Source: an uncultured Bacillota bacterium (GTDB lineage Bacteria; Bacillota_I; Bacilli_A; RFN20; CAG-449). From it: a stretch of DNA of 14,928 bases. The notes beneath the pieces were generated by a model, which was given only the letters and a program-made list of their open reading frames with translations, was not told the origin of the DNA and made no database searches. This document shows positions 6,333 through 13,182 of this stretch, piece after piece; positions within the stretch are counted from its first letter, which is position 1, and each line of letters opens with the position of its first letter. The position numbers and the translations under genes were made by a program. The stretch spans positions 1 through 14,928 of the forward strand of contig CAJKZK010000037.1 of the NCBI GenBank assembly GCA_905204225.1, written 5' to 3'.

Positions 6333-7569
6333 TTATTTGATTGGTGAAAAGTTAATTCATTCATATTCTAAAAAAATACATAATTTATTTAATGATAAAG
6401 ATTATTTTTTAATGCCATTAAATGAACATGAATTTGATGAATTCATGAAAAATAAAAATTTCTTAGGATTAAATGTAACCATTCCATATAAAGAAAAAGT
6501 CTTAAAATATATTGATGAATTTGATGAAATATCTAATAAAACAAAAGTGGTTAACACAATTATAAATAATAATGGTGTTTTAAAAGGTTATAATACAGAT
6601 TATTATGGCTTTTTAAATATGTGTAAAAATAATAATATCTCATTTAAAAATAAAAAAGCATTAATCTTAGGTAGTGGTGGCACTAGTAAAACAATTAAAA
6701 CATGTTTAATTGATGAAGGTATAAAAGAAGTATATATAGTTTCAAGAACTAAAGGAAAAGATAAAATAACTTATTTAGAAGCAGAAAATAAATTTGATGT
6801 AGATTACATTATTAACACTACTCCATGTGGAATGTATCCTCATATTGATGATAAATTATTAATTAATTTAGATAAATTTACTTCTTTAAAATATTGTATT
6901 GATGTGATATATAATCCATTTAGAACTAATTTTTTATTAGAAGCAAAAAAAAGAGGAATTAAGATTTTATCTGGTTTAGAAATGCTAGTAGAACAAGCTT
7001 ATTATTCACATAAATTGTTTTATCCAAAAAGAAAATCAGTTAATTCAAGAAGTGTTTATAGACAAATAATGCTAGAAAATTTAAATTTAGTTTTAATTGG
7101 GTTACCTGCTACTGGTAAAACAACAATTTCAAGCAAATTAGCAAGTTGTCTTAATCTGGAACACATTGATACTGATGCAGAAATTGAAAAAAATATACAT
7201 ATGTCTATTAAAGAATTTTTTAATTTATATGGAGAAGATAAATTTAGAGAAATAGAACATGATGTTATTAATGAAGTGTTTAAAAATAAAGGAAAAGTAA
7301 TTTCTTTAGGTGGAGGATCTTTAATATTAGAAAAAAATAGAAATATAATTATGCGTAATTCAATAATTATATTTTTAAATAGAGATTTATCTTTTATAAA
7401 AGAGAATAAAAGGGCATATATAGATAGACCTTTATTAGTTGATGAAAATTCAATTAATAAATTATATCAAGAAAGAATATCTACTTATAAACAATGCTCT
7501 GATATAGAAATTGATACAAATAGCACAATACTTAATACAATTAATGAAATATTAACTAAATTAATGTAA
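6325..7569 (+). CDS. aroE/aroK: Shikimate dehydrogenase-shikimate kinase fusion
   Basis: Two consecutive enzymes are joined in one 414-residue chain. I start at ATG 6325, not 6319, because GGGAA (6314-6318) is 6 bases from 6325 but touches 6319, and MNNYLIGEKLIHSYS fits an AroE start. Counted from ATG 6319, AroE spans residues 3-235: NVTIPYK (52-58, catalytic Lys58), GYNTDYYG (Asp94), the NADP loop GSGGTS (118-123), NTTPCGM, YNPFRT and EMLVEQA (Gln226). A linker rich in Lys/Arg/Ser (236-252) leads to AroK: P-loop GLPATGKT (261-268), DTD (284-286), FREIE (309-313), GGG (331-333) and RPLL (370-373). The protein would turn dehydroshikimate into shikimate-3-phosphate. It overlaps the aroC stop by 8 bases. 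The fusion is continuous, with no stop or frameshift at the join. Confidence 0.93.
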   Translation: MNNYLIGEKLIHSYSKKIHNLFNDKDYFLMPLNEHEFDEFMKNKNFLGLNVTIPYKEKVLKYIDEFDEISNKTKVVNTIINNNGVLKGYNTDYYGFLNMCKNNNISFKNKKALILGSGGTSKTIKTCLIDEGIKEVYIVSRTKGKDKITYLEAENKFDVDYIINTTPCGMYPHIDDKLLINLDKFTSLKYCIDVIYNPFRTNFLLEAKKRGIKILSGLEMLVEQAYYSHKLFYPKRKSVNSRSVYRQIMLENLNLVLIGLPATGKTTISSKLASCLNLEHIDTDAEIEKNIHMSIKEFFNLYGEDKFREIEHDVINEVFKNKGKVISLGGGSLILEKNRNIIMRNSIIIFLNRDLSFIKENKRAYIDRPLLVDENSINKLYQERISTYKQCSDIEIDTNSTILNTINEILTKLM

Positions 7570-8062
7570 TTATTTGAGTAATGTATTAGTTTTAATAGAT
7601 TTTTGAGAAGACGATAAATTTATAATAAAATTTAAAACTACTTCTGGATATCCACCAATACAAATATATTATTTAAATAAATTTTTCATTTTTTCATGAA
7701 TTAAATTAAGTATTTTTTCTTTGTTAGTAAAATATGTTAAAAGAGTATTTATTTGTTCATTATTATAATTATTTGTCCATAAAAATTCTTCAAAATCCAT
7801 GGTTTTCATTTCTATAATATTTTCAGCTCTATTTTGTTTTGGATCATTTGAATTTAAAGAAAAATTAATATTTAATGTTGAAAAAGCATCTTTATATGAA
7901 CTATTTTCCCAAAAATTAATATAATTTACGTATTTAAAATGCTTCTTTGCAAATTCTTTGATATTTTTTGTTTTCCACATTGTTTTATACCAATTACTAA
8001 AGCTGGTGAATGATTTTCTTTTTGCAACCAATTTTCTAATTCTATATCATTTTTTCTTCTTT
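7570..8062 (-). pseudogene. Remnant of an AAA_14/DUF4143 ATPase
   Basis: Read on the minus strand, three damaged pieces line up in family order. First, about 8062-7980 gives DIELENWLQKENHSPALVIG then IKQCGK, matching the family start and a degraded Walker A. A one-base shift near 7977 leads into the frame of KNIKEFAKKHFKYVNYINFW (family: IKEFGKKNF..YINF). The Walker B segment is deleted. IIEMKTMDFEEFLW (about 7815-7774) is the hallmark MDFEEFLW motif. After LFK a TAA (7671-7669) interrupts, then the same frame continues YICIGGYPEVV, the family GGMPEVV motif, until 7570. The C-terminal DUF4143 domain is gone. The intact-looking 120-codon frame at 8031-7669 is thus only part of a dead gene. It ends one base from aroE/aroK, convergently. 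Confidence 0.8.
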
Positions 8063-8096
8063 AATACATTTAAATTAGTTCTTTTAATTATATTAT

Positions 8097-8152
8097 GCAC
8101 TAAATTTAAAGCGAGTTTTGATATCTCTCGCACTAAAAATCAAGCGAGTTTT
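8097..8152. repeat. Two 23-base direct repeats, 33-base period
   Basis: The units at 8097-8119 and 8130-8152 begin GCACTAAA and end AAGCGAGTTTT, matching at 20 of 23 positions and separated by 10 bases. The 5-base arms GCGAG (8111-8115) and CTCGC (8127-8131) also form a small stem. No third unit is present. Confidence 0.65.
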
Positions 8153-8198
8153 AAGCTATAAAGTGTTAAAAAATATTTATGTATTAAATAAGAAAATA

Positions 8199-8227
8199 TT
8201 GACAAATATAAAAATAAAGTATAAACT
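8199..8227 (+). promoter_or_regulatory. Rubrerythrin promoter
   Basis: A perfect TTGACA (8199-8204) is followed by TATAAACT (8220-8227). Either TATAAA (15-base spacing) or TAAACT (17-base spacing) would serve as -10. Transcription would begin around 8232-8234, inside the operator that follows. Confidence 0.65.
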
Positions 8228-8232
8228 AAAAA

Positions 8233-8247
8233 TTAGAATAATTCTAA
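8233..8247 (+). promoter_or_regulatory. PerR-type operator (peroxide-responsive)
   Basis: TTAGAAT-A-ATTCTAA is a perfect 7-1-7 palindrome of the form bound by PerR (consensus TTATAATnATTATAA). It lies on the transcription start of the rubrerythrin gene, where a bound repressor would block initiation. PerR control of rubrerythrin genes is established in clostridia. A ZurR/Fur-type site is a less likely reading given the downstream gene. Confidence 0.8.
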
Positions 8248-8288
8248 AAATTATTTATGATATTTACTATTGATAGGAGGAAGAAATC

Positions 8289-8834
8289 ATGGAAAAATCA
8301 TTAAAAGGTACACAAACAGAAAAAAATTTAATGGCTGCTTTTGCTGGAGAATCACAAGCAAGAAATAAATATACTTATTTTGCTTCACAAGCTAAAAAAG
8401 AAGGTTATGAACAAATTGCAAGTTTATTTTTAGAAACAGCTGATAATGAAAAAGAACATGCAAAGATGTGGTTCAAAGCTTTAGGCGGAATTGGCAATAC
8501 AGAAGAAAATTTAAAAGCTGCAGCAGCTGGTGAAAACTATGAATGGACAGAAATGTATGAAGAATTTGCTAAAACTGCTGAAGAAGAAGGTTTCCCATTA
8601 TTAGCAAAACAATTTAGAGGTGTTGCTGCTATTGAAAAACATCATGAAGAAAGATATTTAAAATTATTAAAGAATGTTGAAAATTTAGAAGTATTTAAAA
8701 AGAAAACAGGTATTCATACTTGGAAATGTAGAAATTGTGGTTGTATTGTTATTTCTGAAGAAGCTCCTAAAATTTGTCCAGTTTGTTTACATCCACAAGC
8801 TTATTTTGAATTAGCAGATGTTGATAATTTTTAA
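8289..8834 (+). CDS. rbr: Rubrerythrin
   Basis: Rubrerythrin reduces hydrogen peroxide to water at a diiron site, fed by its own rubredoxin iron; it is a main cytoplasmic peroxide defence in anaerobes. The 181 residues form a four-helix domain with ligands E21 (GESQARNKY), E54 and H57 (ENxEKEH-type), E82 and E85 (GENYEW), E116 and H119 (IEKHHE). A C-terminal rubredoxin-like domain follows, with C147/C150 (CRNC) and C163/C166 (CPVC), ending HPQAYFEL. All expected ligands are present. AGGAGG (8275-8280) stands 8 bases before the ATG, a strong site. The TTGACA promoter and PerR-type palindrome upstream indicate induction by peroxide. It is likely monocistronic; the SRP RNA promoter follows within 41 bases. 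Confidence 0.97.
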   Translation: MEKSLKGTQTEKNLMAAFAGESQARNKYTYFASQAKKEGYEQIASLFLETADNEKEHAKMWFKALGGIGNTEENLKAAAAGENYEWTEMYEEFAKTAEEEGFPLLAKQFRGVAAIEKHHEERYLKLLKNVENLEVFKKKTGIHTWKCRNCGCIVISEEAPKICPVCLHPQAYFELADVDNF

Positions 8835-8874
8835 TTAAAATTGTAAATTAGGTTTATTTATTTTAATAATTTAG

Positions 8875-8880
8875 TATAAT
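8875..8880 (+). promoter_or_regulatory. -10 box of the SRP RNA gene
   Basis: TATAAT ends 6 bases before G8887, the predicted 5' end of the SRP RNA helix, which is the expected start distance. TTTATT (8853-8858, 16-base spacing) is a weak -35. Confidence 0.6.
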
Positions 8881-8886
8881 ATTAAT

Positions 8887-8968
8887 GCCATCGCGATTTA
8901 GTAATATGAATCAGGTCAGGACCGGAAGGTAGCAGCCTTAAGTACCTTACTACTTGTGCGGTGGTTTT
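8887..8968 (+). ncRNA. ffs: Small signal recognition particle RNA (4.5S type)
   Basis: The conserved SRP apical domain is intact: GTCAGGACCGGAAGGTAGCAGC (split here as GTCAGG, CCGGAAGG, AGCAGCC, TTAAG) with its GGAA tetraloop and asymmetric internal loop. The outer ends close the hairpin: GCCATCGC (8887-8894) pairs along all 8 positions, with two G-U pairs, with GCGGTGGT (8958-8965). The RNA is about 80 bases, the short bacterial form that binds Ffh and directs membrane proteins to the translocon. The T-rich run TTTTATTTTTT (8965-8975) after the helix serves as its terminator. Confidence 0.96.
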
Positions 8969-8975
8969 ATTTTTT

Positions 8976-9425
8976 ATGAATGATGAATATTATATGTCTT
9001 TAGCTTTAGAAGAAGCCAAAATAGCTTTAGAAGAAAATGAAGTTCCTGTAGGAGCTATTTTAGTTATGGATAATAAAATAATTGCTAAAGGACATAATAC
9101 AAAAGAAAAAGATAAATTAATTACTAGTCATGCTGAAATAAATGTTATTAATAAGGCTTGTAAATTATTAAATACATATCATTTAGAAAATAGTGTATTG
9201 TATGTTACTTTAGAACCTTGTCAAATGTGCATAGGAGCGATACAACAAGCAAAAATACAAAGAATTGTTTATGGTGCTAGAGATAATAAAAATGGTGCTT
9301 TAGGTGGATTATATGACTTTTTATTAATCCCTAAATTAAATCATTATCCTTTTATTACTTCTTCAGTTTTAGAAGAAGAATGTAAATCTATTTTAAAAGA
9401 TTATTTTAAATCTTTAAGAAAATAA
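8976..9425 (+). CDS. tadA: tRNA-specific adenosine deaminase
   Basis: TadA deaminates A34 of tRNA-Arg(ACG) to inosine, an essential decoding step. I place the start at ATG 8976 (149 residues); the upstream GTG at 8961 lies inside the SRP RNA helix, and MNDEYYMSLALEEAK is a typical TadA start. Zinc and catalytic motifs are present: HAEI (His52, Glu54) and PCQMC (Cys82, Cys85), with GAI after it. The GARDNKNGALGGLYDFL region matches the family tRNA-binding loop. There is no good ribosome site: GGTGG (8960-8964) is 11 bases away and forms part of the SRP RNA stem. It has no visible promoter of its own, so it probably relies on read-through of the SRP RNA terminator. Confidence 0.95.
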   Translation: MNDEYYMSLALEEAKIALEENEVPVGAILVMDNKIIAKGHNTKEKDKLITSHAEINVINKACKLLNTYHLENSVLYVTLEPCQMCIGAIQQAKIQRIVYGARDNKNGALGGLYDFLLIPKLNHYPFITSSVLEEECKSILKDYFKSLRK

Positions 9426-9442
9426 TTTTATTAAGGAGATTT

Positions 9443-9454
9443 ATGAATAAATAA
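9443..9454 (+). other. Three-codon start-stop frame (Met-Asn-Lys)
   Basis: A strong AAGGAG (9433-9438) stands 4 bases before ATG AAT AAA TAA. It could be a leader minigene, or the leftover start of a lost gene. It is not in frame with the next gene. Confidence 0.3.
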
Positions 9455-9479
9455 TTAAAATAAGATAAAAATAAGATGT

Positions 9480-9836
9480 ATGAAGCTTACATCTTTTTTT
9501 AAAAACTTTATTTATATTATTTTTATTTATTTTGTTATTTTTTTAATGAGTTTTATTTTAGTATCATTTAAATTTTTTAATCATAAAAATAAAGATATTA
9601 AATATGATGATATTGAAATATATTTATTAGAAGATATTTCTTCTTTTCATGGCTATATTTTAAATAACGATTTATTTATGATTGTTGAATTTAAAAAGAA
9701 ACATACTAAAGAATATTTGTTTAATTATTGTGAATATTATACAAAATATAATTTAAATATTTATTTAGAAGCTAAAATGGAAGACGAAATATATTTTGTT
9801 AATTTAAATAATGAAGGTATATTTTCTATTGTTTAA
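9480..9836 (+). CDS. Small membrane-anchored protein, unknown
   Basis: The 118-residue protein is not one I recognise. Residues 8-32 (FKNFIYIIFIYFVIFLMSFI and on) form one clear transmembrane or signal-anchor segment after a short basic start, placing the rest (33-118) outside by the positive-inside rule. There is no lipobox Cys. The outer part is mixed charged and aromatic (EYLFNYCEYYTKYNLNIYLEA), with strand-helix character. The ribosome site is poor (only AAGATG close by), and the strong AAGGAG upstream belongs to a three-codon frame. It sits 54 bases after tadA and overlaps the stop of the convergent pepT by a few bases (9833-9836). Real but of unknown function. Confidence 0.5.
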   Translation: MKLTSFFKNFIYIIFIYFVIFLMSFILVSFKFFNHKNKDIKYDDIEIYLLEDISSFHGYILNNDLFMIVEFKKKHTKEYLFNYCEYYTKYNLNIYLEAKMEDEIYFVNLNNEGIFSIV

Positions 9837-11032
9837 AGCTCTAATAAAGTAGAAATAATTTCAAACATTTCATATAATTCATTGATTACGACATGTTCAT
9901 ATCTACCATGGCAACATCTATCACCTGTTCCAATATTTGGACATGGTAAACCCATATAAGTAATTCTAGCGCCATCGGTGCCACCTCTAACAGCAACGAA
10001 TTCATATTCTTTTTTACATTTATTAAATGCTTTTTGGATTAATTTAACTGCTTTATCATCTTTTTCAAAATAATAAAACATGTTTTTATATTGTTCTTTA
10101 ATATGAACATGAATTTTACATGTAGGATATTTTTTTTCAATAATTTCTTTAGCAGTGAAAAAACTATGTTCTTGTTCTTTTAATAAAATATCATCATGGT
10201 TTCTTATAATATATGACATTTTACATTCTTCTACATCTCCAACAATATTTTCTAAATGATTAAATCCTTCTTTACCACTGGTTTTACTAGGTATAGCATT
10301 TGGGTTTAATAAAGAATTAAATTCCATAGCTAATAAAATAGCATTAACCATAATATCTTTAGCTTCACCTGGGTGAATACCAACACCTTTAATAATTACT
10401 TCAGCACTAGAAGCATTAAAGTTTTCAATATTAATTTCGTTATAATTTCCACCATCAACAGTATAAGCTACATCAGCATCCATTTTTGTTATAGAAAAAT
10501 GATCAGCACCTGCTCCAATTTCTTCATCTGGGGTAAAACAAATTCTTATAGGAGCATGATTAATATCTTTATGAGTTTGATAATATTCTACTATTGACAT
10601 AATAATAGCAATACCAGCTTTATCATCTCCACCTAATAAATGTTCTCCATCAGTAACAATTAAATCTTTATTTATTAATGATTTTAAATGTGGAAATTGT
10701 TTATTTGATAAAGTATATTTTTCATTTAAAATAATATCTTTGCCATCATAATTTCTAATAATTCTTGGTTCAAAATTACCACCTTGAATTGTAGGTGCAG
10801 TATCCATATGTGCGATTAAACCAATTTTAGGTTTAGTATTATCTCCATCAATATGAGCGTAAACTAAACCAAATTCATCTATATAAGCTTCTACACCTAA
10901 TGAAGTTAATTCTTCTTTTAATAATTTAGCTAAATTTAATTGTTTACTAGTAGAAGGGTAAGTTGTAGATGTTTCACTTGATTCAGTATCAATTTTTGCA
11001 TATCTTATAAATTTGTTTTCAATTCTTTCCAT
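9833..11032 (-). CDS. pepT: Peptidase T (aminotripeptidase)
   Basis: PepT is a cytoplasmic zinc M20 peptidase that removes the N-terminal residue of tripeptides. The 399 residues match the family length. Metal and catalytic residues are in order: HMD (His75, Asp77), GGDDKAG (Asp136), PDEEIG (Glu170 base, Glu171), DGG (Asp193) and CHGRYEH (His375). Other family motifs are VRGGTDGARITYMGLPCPN and GIHPGEAKD. Its ribosome site AAGGAG (in the complement of 11040-11045) overlaps the end of the TetR-type gene, 3 bases upstream, so the two are co-transcribed and probably translationally coupled. That pairing suggests peptide breakdown under a dedicated regulator. Confidence 0.95.
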   Translation of the reverse strand: MERIENKFIRYAKIDTESSETSTTYPSTSKQLNLAKLLKEELTSLGVEAYIDEFGLVYAHIDGDNTKPKIGLIAHMDTAPTIQGGNFEPRIIRNYDGKDIILNEKYTLSNKQFPHLKSLINKDLIVTDGEHLLGGDDKAGIAIIMSIVEYYQTHKDINHAPIRICFTPDEEIGAGADHFSITKMDADVAYTVDGGNYNEINIENFNASSAEVIIKGVGIHPGEAKDIMVNAILLAMEFNSLLNPNAIPSKTSGKEGFNHLENIVGDVEECKMSYIIRNHDDILLKEQEHSFFTAKEIIEKKYPTCKIHVHIKEQYKNMFYYFEKDDKAVKLIQKAFNKCKKEYEFVAVRGGTDGARITYMGLPCPNIGTGDRCCHGRYEHVVINELYEMFEIISTLLEL

Positions 11033-11035
11033 AAA

Positions 11036-11590
11036 TTACTCCTTTTTTGTGATAATTAAAGATCTATTACATATTTGCTCACATACATTAGAAATGGTTT
11101 CTATATCAATTAAATCATAATTTTTTAACCAATAAACATATAATTCAGTAACACCTGTAAGAATAAAATATAAAGAATATTTATTCATAGAACATTGTTT
11201 AAATGCGTTAGTGTTTTTTAATATTTTGTTAGAGAAAAAATCATTGAGCATTGAAATAAAATTTGTTTGAAATGTGCTTTTAACAAGCAAACTATATATT
11301 TCCAAATTAGATAAAATATAATCATTAATTTTTATAAACAATTCATGAAATCCATCTATATTACCAGATAATACTTCTTGATACATATTCATTAATTCAT
11401 CTATTAATTGAGAAAATATTTCATTAATAATATCATCTAATTTTTTAAAATGAGAATAAAATGTTTTTCTATGTATTTCACATCTTTGACATAACTTTGT
11501 AATAGAAATTGAATCTATATTTTCACATTCTAGCATTTTCAAAAAATTAATGACTATAATATGCTTAGTCTTCGTACTCCTTTTATCCAT
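11036..11590 (-). CDS. TetR family transcriptional regulator
   Basis: The protein is 184 residues if started at Met 11590. I prefer this to the ATG at 11605 because GAGAGG lies 6-7 bases before it. The N-terminal helix-turn-helix is clear: SITKLCQRCEIHRKTFYSHFKK (about 28-50), the TetR pattern with a Y.HF recognition helix. Residues 60-184 form an all-helical ligand-binding domain with no recognisable ligand motif. The arrangement resembles the dihydroxyacetone-kinase-regulator-like short TetR group, but I cannot assign it. It lies just upstream of pepT on the same strand. The dyad ACAAAT-8-ATTTGT (11619-11638) upstream could be its operator. Confidence 0.85.
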   Translation of the reverse strand: MDKRSTKTKHIIVINFLKMLECENIDSISITKLCQRCEIHRKTFYSHFKKLDDIINEIFSQLIDELMNMYQEVLSGNIDGFHELFIKINDYILSNLEIYSLLVKSTFQTNFISMLNDFFSNKILKNTNAFKQCSMNKYSLYFILTGVTELYVYWLKNYDLIDIETISNVCEQICNRSLIITKKE

Positions 11591-11618
11591 TTTTATACCT
11601 CTCATGAGTAATATTCTA

Positions 11619-11638
11619 ACAAATAGATAAAAATTTGT
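11619..11638 (-). promoter_or_regulatory. Candidate operator of the TetR-pepT unit
   Basis: ACAAAT (11619-11624) and ATTTGT (11633-11638) form an inverted repeat with an 8-base centre, 30 bases upstream of the regulator start. A further ATTTGTT lies at 11649-11655. TetR proteins often bind such dyads upstream of their own gene. AT-rich sequence makes this tentative. Confidence 0.35.
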
Positions 11639-11699
11639 ATATAAAATTATTTGTTAAAACCATAAGAAAATAACACTTATATCAAAGATTTTATTGATA

Positions 11700-12038
11700 T
11701 TAATTTTGATAAAACTTTTTACCATCATAAGAATATTTAGAATATAAATGACCATTATGATTTATTTCAGTAATAAAACCATTAGAATTATATTTATATT
11801 GGAAATTATCTTTATTATTAAAAGATATACATTGAGGTAAAGAAGTAGAATGGTCACCAACTTTATAATAAGTAATAAATTCTTTTAAGATTAAATTAGT
11901 GTTATTATATATTTCTTTACCAATATATCTATTATTAACATCAAATAAAGAATAAAATTTAAAAGAATCAAATAAAATATAATCAAGAGATTTATTAAAA
12001 TCATTTTGTTTAATTATTAATTTTATAAAATAAATAAA
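11700..12038 (-). pseudogene. Start-less open frame, likely 5'-truncated gene
   Basis: A minus-strand frame of 112 codons is open from just after TAA 12041-12039 to TAA 11702-11700 but has no ATG, GTG or TTG. It reads as real protein: KQNDFNKSLDYILFDSFKFYSLFDVNNRY... and ends with Gly-Asn-Tyr-rich strands, NSNGFITEINHNGHLY and SYDGKKFYQN. I do not recognise the family. The missing start and its position between terminator and regulator suggest the 3' end of a lost gene. It explains most of the otherwise empty 541-base stretch between the regulator and kdgK. Confidence 0.4.
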
Positions 12039-12042
12039 TTAA

Positions 12043-12079
12043 AAGGACTATTGCTTATTAATTATAAACAATAATCCTT
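12043..12079 (-). terminator. Terminator of the uxaC-kdgA-kdgK operon
   Basis: On the minus strand AAGGATTATTG pairs with CAATAGTCCTT (11 pairs, one G-U) around a 15-base loop, followed by TTTTAATTTATTT. In the plus orientation the same position is a C-A mismatch, so the hairpin favours the minus strand. It lies about 70 bases after the kdgK stop. Confidence 0.75.
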
Positions 12080-12146
12080 ATAAAACTAAATTATTCAGTT
12101 GTTTTTTATTTTTAGCCCTACTTTTAAAGTTCGACTCAAAATAAAA

Positions 12147-13169
12147 TTATCTTTGTACTCTTCCTGAAGTATGACCTTCCATCAAATAGATTGCTTCATC
12201 TTCACTTACACAGTTGAAGTCACCAGGAATAGTATGTTTTAATGCACTTGCTGCTATTGCAAATTCTAATGCTTTTTGAGGATCGTTAGGCCATTTTAAT
12301 AAGCCATGAATTAATCCACCTGCAAATGAATCACCACCACCTACACGGTCAATGATAGGGTTGATGTCATAATGTTTTGATTCATAAAAACTTTTACCAT
12401 TATACATTAATGCTTTCCAACCATTTCTTGTAGCAGAATATGATTCTCTTAAAGTTGAGACAACGTATTTAAAATTAAATTGTTCAAGCATTTCTTGGAA
12501 GATTTGATAATAATTTCCAGCATCTGTTTCACCTTTTTGAACATTACTTGATGGTTTGAATCCTAAACATAATTCTGCATCTTCTTCATTACCAATGCAT
12601 ACATCAACATATTTCATAAGAGGACGCATAACACTTATTGCTTTTTCACTTGTCCATAATTTTTTTCTAAAATTTAAGTCACAAGAAATTGTTACACCAT
12701 GTTTTTTAGCTGCAATACAAGCTTGTTCTAGTATTTTAGCGGCTTTGTCACTTATAGCAGGAGTAATACCTGACCAATGGAACCATGTAGCACCTTCAAA
12801 GATTTTATCATAATCAAAATCAGTAATTTCAGCTTCAGCAATTGCACTATTTTTTCTATCATAAATTACTTTACTTGGTCTAAAATCTACACCTGTTTCT
12901 AAAAAATAAATACCTAAACGATCTCCACCTCTTACAACATAATCAGTATGAACACCATATTTATTTAATGCATCTATTGCACATTGACCTATTTCATGAC
13001 TAGGGACTTTACTCATAAAATAAGCATCATGACCATAATTAGCTAAAGAGACTGCAACATTAGCTTCCCCTCCACCATAACAAACTGCAAATTCATCTAC
13101 TTGTCTAAATCTAGCGTTATCATAAGTTGATAAACGGAGCATTATTTCTCCTAAAGTAACAATTTTCAT
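12147..13169 (-). CDS. kdgK: 2-keto-3-deoxygluconate kinase
   Basis: KdgK phosphorylates 2-keto-3-deoxygluconate to KDPG with ATP. The 340 residues start at Met 13169, with AGGAG about 6 bases upstream; the open frame extends further but those codons cover the kdgA end. PfkB family marks are present: the substrate-binding GGGEANVAVSLANYG (32-46), CDLNFRKKLW (163-172), and DRVGGGDSFAGG (274-285) with catalytic Asp280. Gly at 278, where many members have Ala, is common in this kinase group. It lies 13 bases after kdgA and is the last gene of the operon, followed by a hairpin terminator. Context (KDPG aldolase, uronate isomerase) makes KDG kinase the best reading over other PfkB sugar kinases. 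Confidence 0.92.
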   Translation of the reverse strand: MKIVTLGEIMLRLSTYDNARFRQVDEFAVCYGGGEANVAVSLANYGHDAYFMSKVPSHEIGQCAIDALNKYGVHTDYVVRGGDRLGIYFLETGVDFRPSKVIYDRKNSAIAEAEITDFDYDKIFEGATWFHWSGITPAISDKAAKILEQACIAAKKHGVTISCDLNFRKKLWTSEKAISVMRPLMKYVDVCIGNEEDAELCLGFKPSSNVQKGETDAGNYYQIFQEMLEQFNFKYVVSTLRESYSATRNGWKALMYNGKSFYESKHYDINPIIDRVGGGDSFAGGLIHGLLKWPNDPQKALEFAIAASALKHTIPGDFNCVSEDEAIYLMEGHTSGRVQR

Positions 13170-13182
13170 ATATTTCTCCTTT

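Noticed and set aside
8097..8152. CRISPR array
   Set aside because: Only two imperfect units, a 10-base gap that is too short for spacers, and no cas genes nearby.
7958..8161. 67-codon plus-strand frame
   Set aside because: It is antisense to the ATPase remnant and the direct repeats, without a ribosome site, and is rich in Phe as expected from poly-A on the other strand.
8961..8975. GTG start for tadA
   Set aside because: It lies in the terminal stem and T tract of the SRP RNA, and TadA homologues begin at the later Met.
12556..12813. Plus-strand open frame inside kdgK
   Set aside because: It is the antisense shadow of a conserved kinase gene, as are the plus-strand frames at 10373, 13565 and 13949 and the minus-strand frame at 122-337.
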